In this document: piece by piece, positions 60,883-64,000 of the stretch | How the letters are laid out: each line of letters begins with the position of its first letter | Numbering within the stretch: position 1 is the stretch's first letter | Assembly (NCBI GenBank): GCA_033239005.1 | Contig: BSQZ01000011.1 | Location: 5,395,001 to 5,459,000, forward strand | Source: Lamellibrachia satsuma | Lineage: Eukaryota > Annelida > Polychaeta > Sabellida > Siboglinidae | Reading direction: 5' to 3' | Length of the DNA stretch: 64,000 bases | The notes under the pieces: generated by a model | The model's input: only the letters and a program-made list of their open reading frames with translations | Told to the model about the DNA's origin: nothing | Database searches by the model: none | Program-made: the position numbers and the translations under genes

Positions 60883-63800
60883 TCACACTTTCGTCTCGCC
60901 CGTCTCGCTCTGTTGTCTCGCCAGTTTCATCTTCCCGTCGCTCACCGTCCCAACTACACTCTCCTTTCTGTTGCCAAGTCCGTTGGTCACCTTCAAGTCG
61001 GTCATACCATCCAGGTCCACAGATAACGACAACAAAACTGTTTGCATCTGACGCTGGCGATACAAGTGGAAAGCGACGAGAATCGCTACCATCACAATGA
61101 AGACAAGTATCAGGATGACGGCCAATGCGATGATGCCGCCATCTGTCGAGTTGGCCGTTGCGCTTAATCCGCCGGCAGATGGCGTCACTGATGATAGGCC
61201 TGTGAATGTATATTTCGTTGCCACGGACTGCTCGCCAGATGTCGTGCTTGTTGTTACAGCTGGTTGTGTGTTTGTTGTAGATGACGTTGTGATTGTTCGA
61301 GTTGATGTCGGCGGTGTGGTCGTTGTCGGCGTTGTGGATGTGGTAGTTGTCGTTGCAGTTGTTGTAGGTGGTGTGGTCGTTGGGGTAGTTGGTATTGTTG
61401 TAGTAGTCGGTGTTGTCGTGGTAGTTGATATTGTCGTTGTTGCAGGCGGTATGGTCGTTGTGGTTTTCGTTGTGGTGCTTGGTATTGTCGTTGTTGTTGT
61501 TGTAGTCCGCATTGTCGTTGTAGTAGTTGGTGTTGTCGTAGGTGGTGTGTTCGTTGTGGTAGTTGGTGTTGTGGTAGTGGTTGTTGGTGTCGTCGTTGTG
61601 GTAGGTGGTGTGGTAGTTGTTGTAATTTGTGTTGTTGTTGTTGTAGTCGGTATTGTCGTTGTGATAGTTGTTGCTGTGGTAGTTGTAGATGGCATGGTTG
61701 CTGTAGTACTTGGTGTTGTTGTTGTAGTTGGTGTTGTCGTTGTTGTAGTCGGTGTTGTCGTTGTAGTTGGTGTGGTCGTTGTAGTAGTCGGTGTTGTTGT
61801 AGTAGTTGGCGTGGTCGTTGTTGTAGTCGGTGTTGTCGTTGTAGTTTGTGTGGTCGTTGTGGTAGTTGGTGTTGTCGTTGTGGTAGTCGGTGTTGTCGTG
61901 GTAGTTGGTGTGGTCGTTGTGGTAGTTTGTGTTGTCGTTGTGGAAGTCGGTGTTGTCGTTGTTGTAGTCGGTATTGTCGTGGTTGTAGTCAGTGTTGTCG
62001 TGGTAGTTGGTGTGGTCGTTGTGGTAGTTGGTGTGGTCGTTGTGGTAGTTGGTGTTGTCGTTGTTGTAGTCGGTGTTGTCGTGGTGGTTGGTGTGGTTGT
62101 TGTGGTAGTTGGTGTTGTCGTTGTTGTAGTCGGTGTTGTCGTGGTTGTAGTCGGTGTTGTTGTGGTAGATGGTGTTGTCGTTGTTGTAGTCGGTGTTGTC
62201 GTGGTAGTAGTCGGTGTTGTTGTGGTGGTTGGTGTGGTTGTTGTGGTAGTTGGTGTTGTCGTAGAGGTGGGCGGTGTTGTTGTCGTTGTTGTTGTTGTTG
62301 TTGTAGTGGTGGTGGTAGTTGGTGCCGGATGAGGTGGCTCTTGCCCTTGGCAGCAAGTCCCGTCTCCGCCGGTGCTCGCTCCGACACATACACAGACAGT
62401 CCGCGTCACGTTTCCCTCCAAGTTGCTCGCGCTGCACGTGTACCAGCCGCTCTGCCCGCGCCACACGCGCGTCATGTTCCACATGGCTGTCGTCCTGTAG
62501 TGTGTGCGATTCGACGACGGCGCGACGGTGATCGACTCACCAGACGGCGCTACCCACTTCACTTCCGGGGGCGGGTCGGACTTTGCCGCGCACGAAAGGA
62601 ACAGGTCTTCACCCTCGGACAGGGTAACGTTCCCAGTAACTCCAGAGAAGGCGGGTGGCGTGCATACAAAATCTTTGGATTGCAAATCCCAGATGTAGCT
62701 ATTTTGCGGTGATATGCAGTGGTCCCAGGAGCCTACCCCGGGTTGGGTCGATAGCCAATCGCGATACCAACGCATCTGGCAGTTGCAATGCCATGGATTG
62801 CCTGACGTTTTTATGAAAGGGATTTTGGCGAGCAGCGGTCCTACTGCCGGATCAATGTATTGCAGCTTGTTGCCCTCAAAACTTAGCATCTTGAGTCCCA
62901 TATCGACGTATGGCTGCAGATCATCGACGTTGATTGAGCTCAGCCTGTTGTAGTCGACACGGAGGTTCTCGAGGTGGGGCGAAGCCTGTGCCAATCCGGC
63001 CGGCAGACCAGTCAGTTTGTTCCAACTGAGATCAAGCTCTTTCAGGCCGGCGAAGTTGGAGAACATTTCAGGCGGACATATGTCAATCGACGCGTGCGTG
63101 AGCGAGAACTTCGACACAGTGCGCAGGCTTGGGTAGCGACGGAAGTCGAGCGACGAGACCGGGAATTGATTTTTGCTCAGGTCCAGGTCTTCGGCAGTGA
63201 CGTACTCGAGGAATGACATGTCGTTCGACAGACTATTTGTCAGTGACAGGGTCGTCAGGCTAAGTCCAGCGAAGACCTGTGTATCGATCTCGAGTGCGTT
63301 TTCGTTTCCATCTAGCGTGAGCGTCTTTAGCGAGGTCCTCAGTGGTTGCAGACTCCCGGCCGGGAGTCGCGAGAGGGCATTGCCGGAGAGATCCAGGGTG
63401 TCGACGCTCGCTCCTTGGAATGTACCGTCACGAAGGACACTCAGTGTGTTGTCATGCAGCTCCAGCTTCATTAGACGGAGCCCGTCGAACGCGGAATCCG
63501 GCAACTCTTCGATGATGTTCGTCCCTATGTTGAGACGGTTCAGATTTTTCAGGCCCCGGAACGCTCCAGATTCAACGGTCTTGATTTTGTTTGCGGACAT
63601 TGTCAACGTCTCTAGGGCCGGTAGATTATCGAAGGCACCTGGACCGAGTCTGGTCAGTTGGCCGTCGTCCATCTCCAGTATGCGCAGTAGCGGAAGTAGC
63701 GGGAATGTGTGTGTTGCTGATAACTCAACAATGTCATTTTTCTTGAACATAATCTTGACCGTGTCATTGGGGAAACCGAATGGGATCTCGACGAAATGCT

Positions 63801-63951
63801 GACGTTCGCAATAGACGGTCTTGTCTCCGTCAAGTACTTGGCACTCACATAACTTTGGGCAGCTGCCTGTCACTGGGGCCGACGCCACTAGCATCGCCGT
63901 CGCGAGCAGAGTCAACGCTACAGTATACATGTAGCCTTGGAGCGCTGGCAT
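60883..63951 (-). CDS. Gene F: intact LRR-Ig-mucin transmembrane protein
   Basis: 1022 residues from ATG at 63949-63951 (upstream GTG codons belong to the leader). Signal peptide about 1-29, LRRNT (CPKLCEC...CERQ), LRRs about 60-382, LRRCT 383-432 (NPWHCNCQMRWYRDW), Ig about 433-522, linker GASTGGDGTCCQGQEPPHPA, Thr stalk about 545-900 built of TTTTTTP units, membrane helix about 938-963 (ALAVILILVFIVMVAILVAF) and a 59-residue tail ending GETKV, a class I PDZ ligand pattern. Best reference for the broken D1 and D2. Surface recognition or adhesion role inferred. Confidence 0.93.
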   Translation of the reverse strand: MPALQGYMYTVALTLLATAMLVASAPVTGSCPKLCECQVLDGDKTVYCERQHFVEIPFGFPNDTVKIMFKKNDIVELSATHTFPLLPLLRILEMDDGQLTRLGPGAFDNLPALETLTMSANKIKTVESGAFRGLKNLNRLNIGTNIIEELPDSAFDGLRLMKLELHDNTLSVLRDGTFQGASVDTLDLSGNALSRLPAGSLQPLRTSLKTLTLDGNENALEIDTQVFAGLSLTTLSLTNSLSNDMSFLEYVTAEDLDLSKNQFPVSSLDFRRYPSLRTVSKFSLTHASIDICPPEMFSNFAGLKELDLSWNKLTGLPAGLAQASPHLENLRVDYNRLSSINVDDLQPYVDMGLKMLSFEGNKLQYIDPAVGPLLAKIPFIKTSGNPWHCNCQMRWYRDWLSTQPGVGSWDHCISPQNSYIWDLQSKDFVCTPPAFSGVTGNVTLSEGEDLFLSCAAKSDPPPEVKWVAPSGESITVAPSSNRTHYRTTAMWNMTRVWRGQSGWYTCSASNLEGNVTRTVCVCVGASTGGDGTCCQGQEPPHPAPTTTTTTTTTTTTTTTPPTSTTTPTTTTTTPTTTTTPTTTTTTPTTTTTTPSTTTTPTTTTTTPTTTTTTPTTTTTTPTTTTTPTTTTTTPTTTTTTPTTTTTTPTTTTTLTTTTTIPTTTTTTPTSTTTTQTTTTTTPTTTTTPTTTTTTPTTTTTTQTTTTTPTTTTTTPTTTTTPTTTTTTPTTTTTPTTTTTTPTTTTTPSTTATMPSTTTTATTITTTIPTTTTTTQITTTTTPPTTTTTPTTTTTTPTTTTNTPPTTTPTTTTTMRTTTTTTTIPSTTTKTTTTIPPATTTISTTTTTPTTTTIPTTPTTTPPTTTATTTTTSTTPTTTTPPTSTRTITTSSTTNTQPAVTTSTTSGEQSVATKYTFTGLSSVTPSAGGLSATANSTDGGIIALAVILILVFIVMVAILVAFHLYRQRQMQTVLLSLSVDLDGMTDLKVTNGLGNRKESVVGTVSDGKMKLARQQSETGETKV
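61250..62319 (-). repeat. Thr-stalk coding minisatellite in gene F
   Basis: Units of 15-18 bp encode PTTTTT and PTTTTTT; some larger blocks alternate Q or S at the Pro position. Open on the coding strand throughout. Confidence 0.9.
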
Positions 63952-63989
63952 TGCAGAGCTGGCACGGCACTTGTTCACGCTCACTGCTT

Positions 63990-64000
63990 CTGAAACAAAA
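63990..64000 (-). other. 3' splice acceptor upstream of gene F (cut by window end)
   Basis: Minus strand TTTTGTTTCAG, then AAGCAGTGAGCG, as in D1 and D2. Confidence 0.5.

Noticed and set aside
63952..63984. Longer N-termini (SVNKCRAS...) for F and D2, and SSM for G, from GTG
   Set aside because: They need a GTG start and lie in the leader just after the splice acceptor; the ATG start directly precedes a signal peptide.

Overview
This is metazoan nuclear DNA, most likely from a marine invertebrate. Several things point that way: leucine-rich-repeat/immunoglobulin (LRR-Ig) membrane proteins, many degenerate non-LTR retrotransposons, very long AT microsatellites, low gene density, and typical 3' splice sites just upstream of each start codon. 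I cannot name the species from sequence alone. An amphioxus-like or other invertebrate deuterostome, or a lophotrochozoan, would fit.

The real genes are all on the minus strand and belong to one family. Each has a signal peptide, an LRRNT cap, a block of LRRs, an LRRCT cap (CxC...C...C) and one Ig domain. The complete members add a Thr-rich mucin-like stalk, one transmembrane helix and a cytoplasmic tail. The part I can see of each coding region is a single exon, preceded by a polypyrimidine-CAG acceptor, so at least one 5' exon lies upstream. From right to left (5' to 3' for the genes) they are: gene F (60883-63951, intact), gene G (55711-58401, intact, a diverged paralogue with a 200-residue tail), gene D2 (47704-50288, LRR-Ig part open, stalk broken), a G pseudogene (45941-46370), gene D1 (35593-38215, same break as D2), gene B (20297-24259, intact, about 670-residue Thr stalk), and the 5' part of gene A (1-700, running off the window). 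F-G and D2-psiG are repeats of one ancestral gene pair.

Between the genes lies a mosaic of segmental duplications. 1-2830 matches 23563-26500, about 6650-9590 matches 30040-34520, 34840-38640 matches 46940-50650, and 44845-46540 matches 54636-58530. An inverted copy of the 3' half of gene B lies at 12188-14060, facing the original at 19812-21500. Further broken pieces of B (10396-10671) and G (14084-15190) lie in between. LINE remnants of at least three groups are present: L2/Rex1-like (2905-6083, 52314-53430), CR1-like (15190-15500, 25195-25800, 31090-32512, 41488-43860) and RTE-like tails (6085-6500, 15838-16300, 26500-27905); a further tail at 19190-19603 is L2/CR1-like. Five minisatellite families and about ten long dinucleotide arrays fill much of the rest.

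The genes probably act as cell-surface recognition molecules (adhesion or innate/allorecognition receptors) with similar Ig domains, different LRR surfaces and different tails: PDZ-ligand ends in B and F, an NPxF motif in G, and a lost tail end in D1/D2. The locus looks like an actively rearranging receptor cluster. That role is inferred from architecture and duplication pattern, not shown directly.
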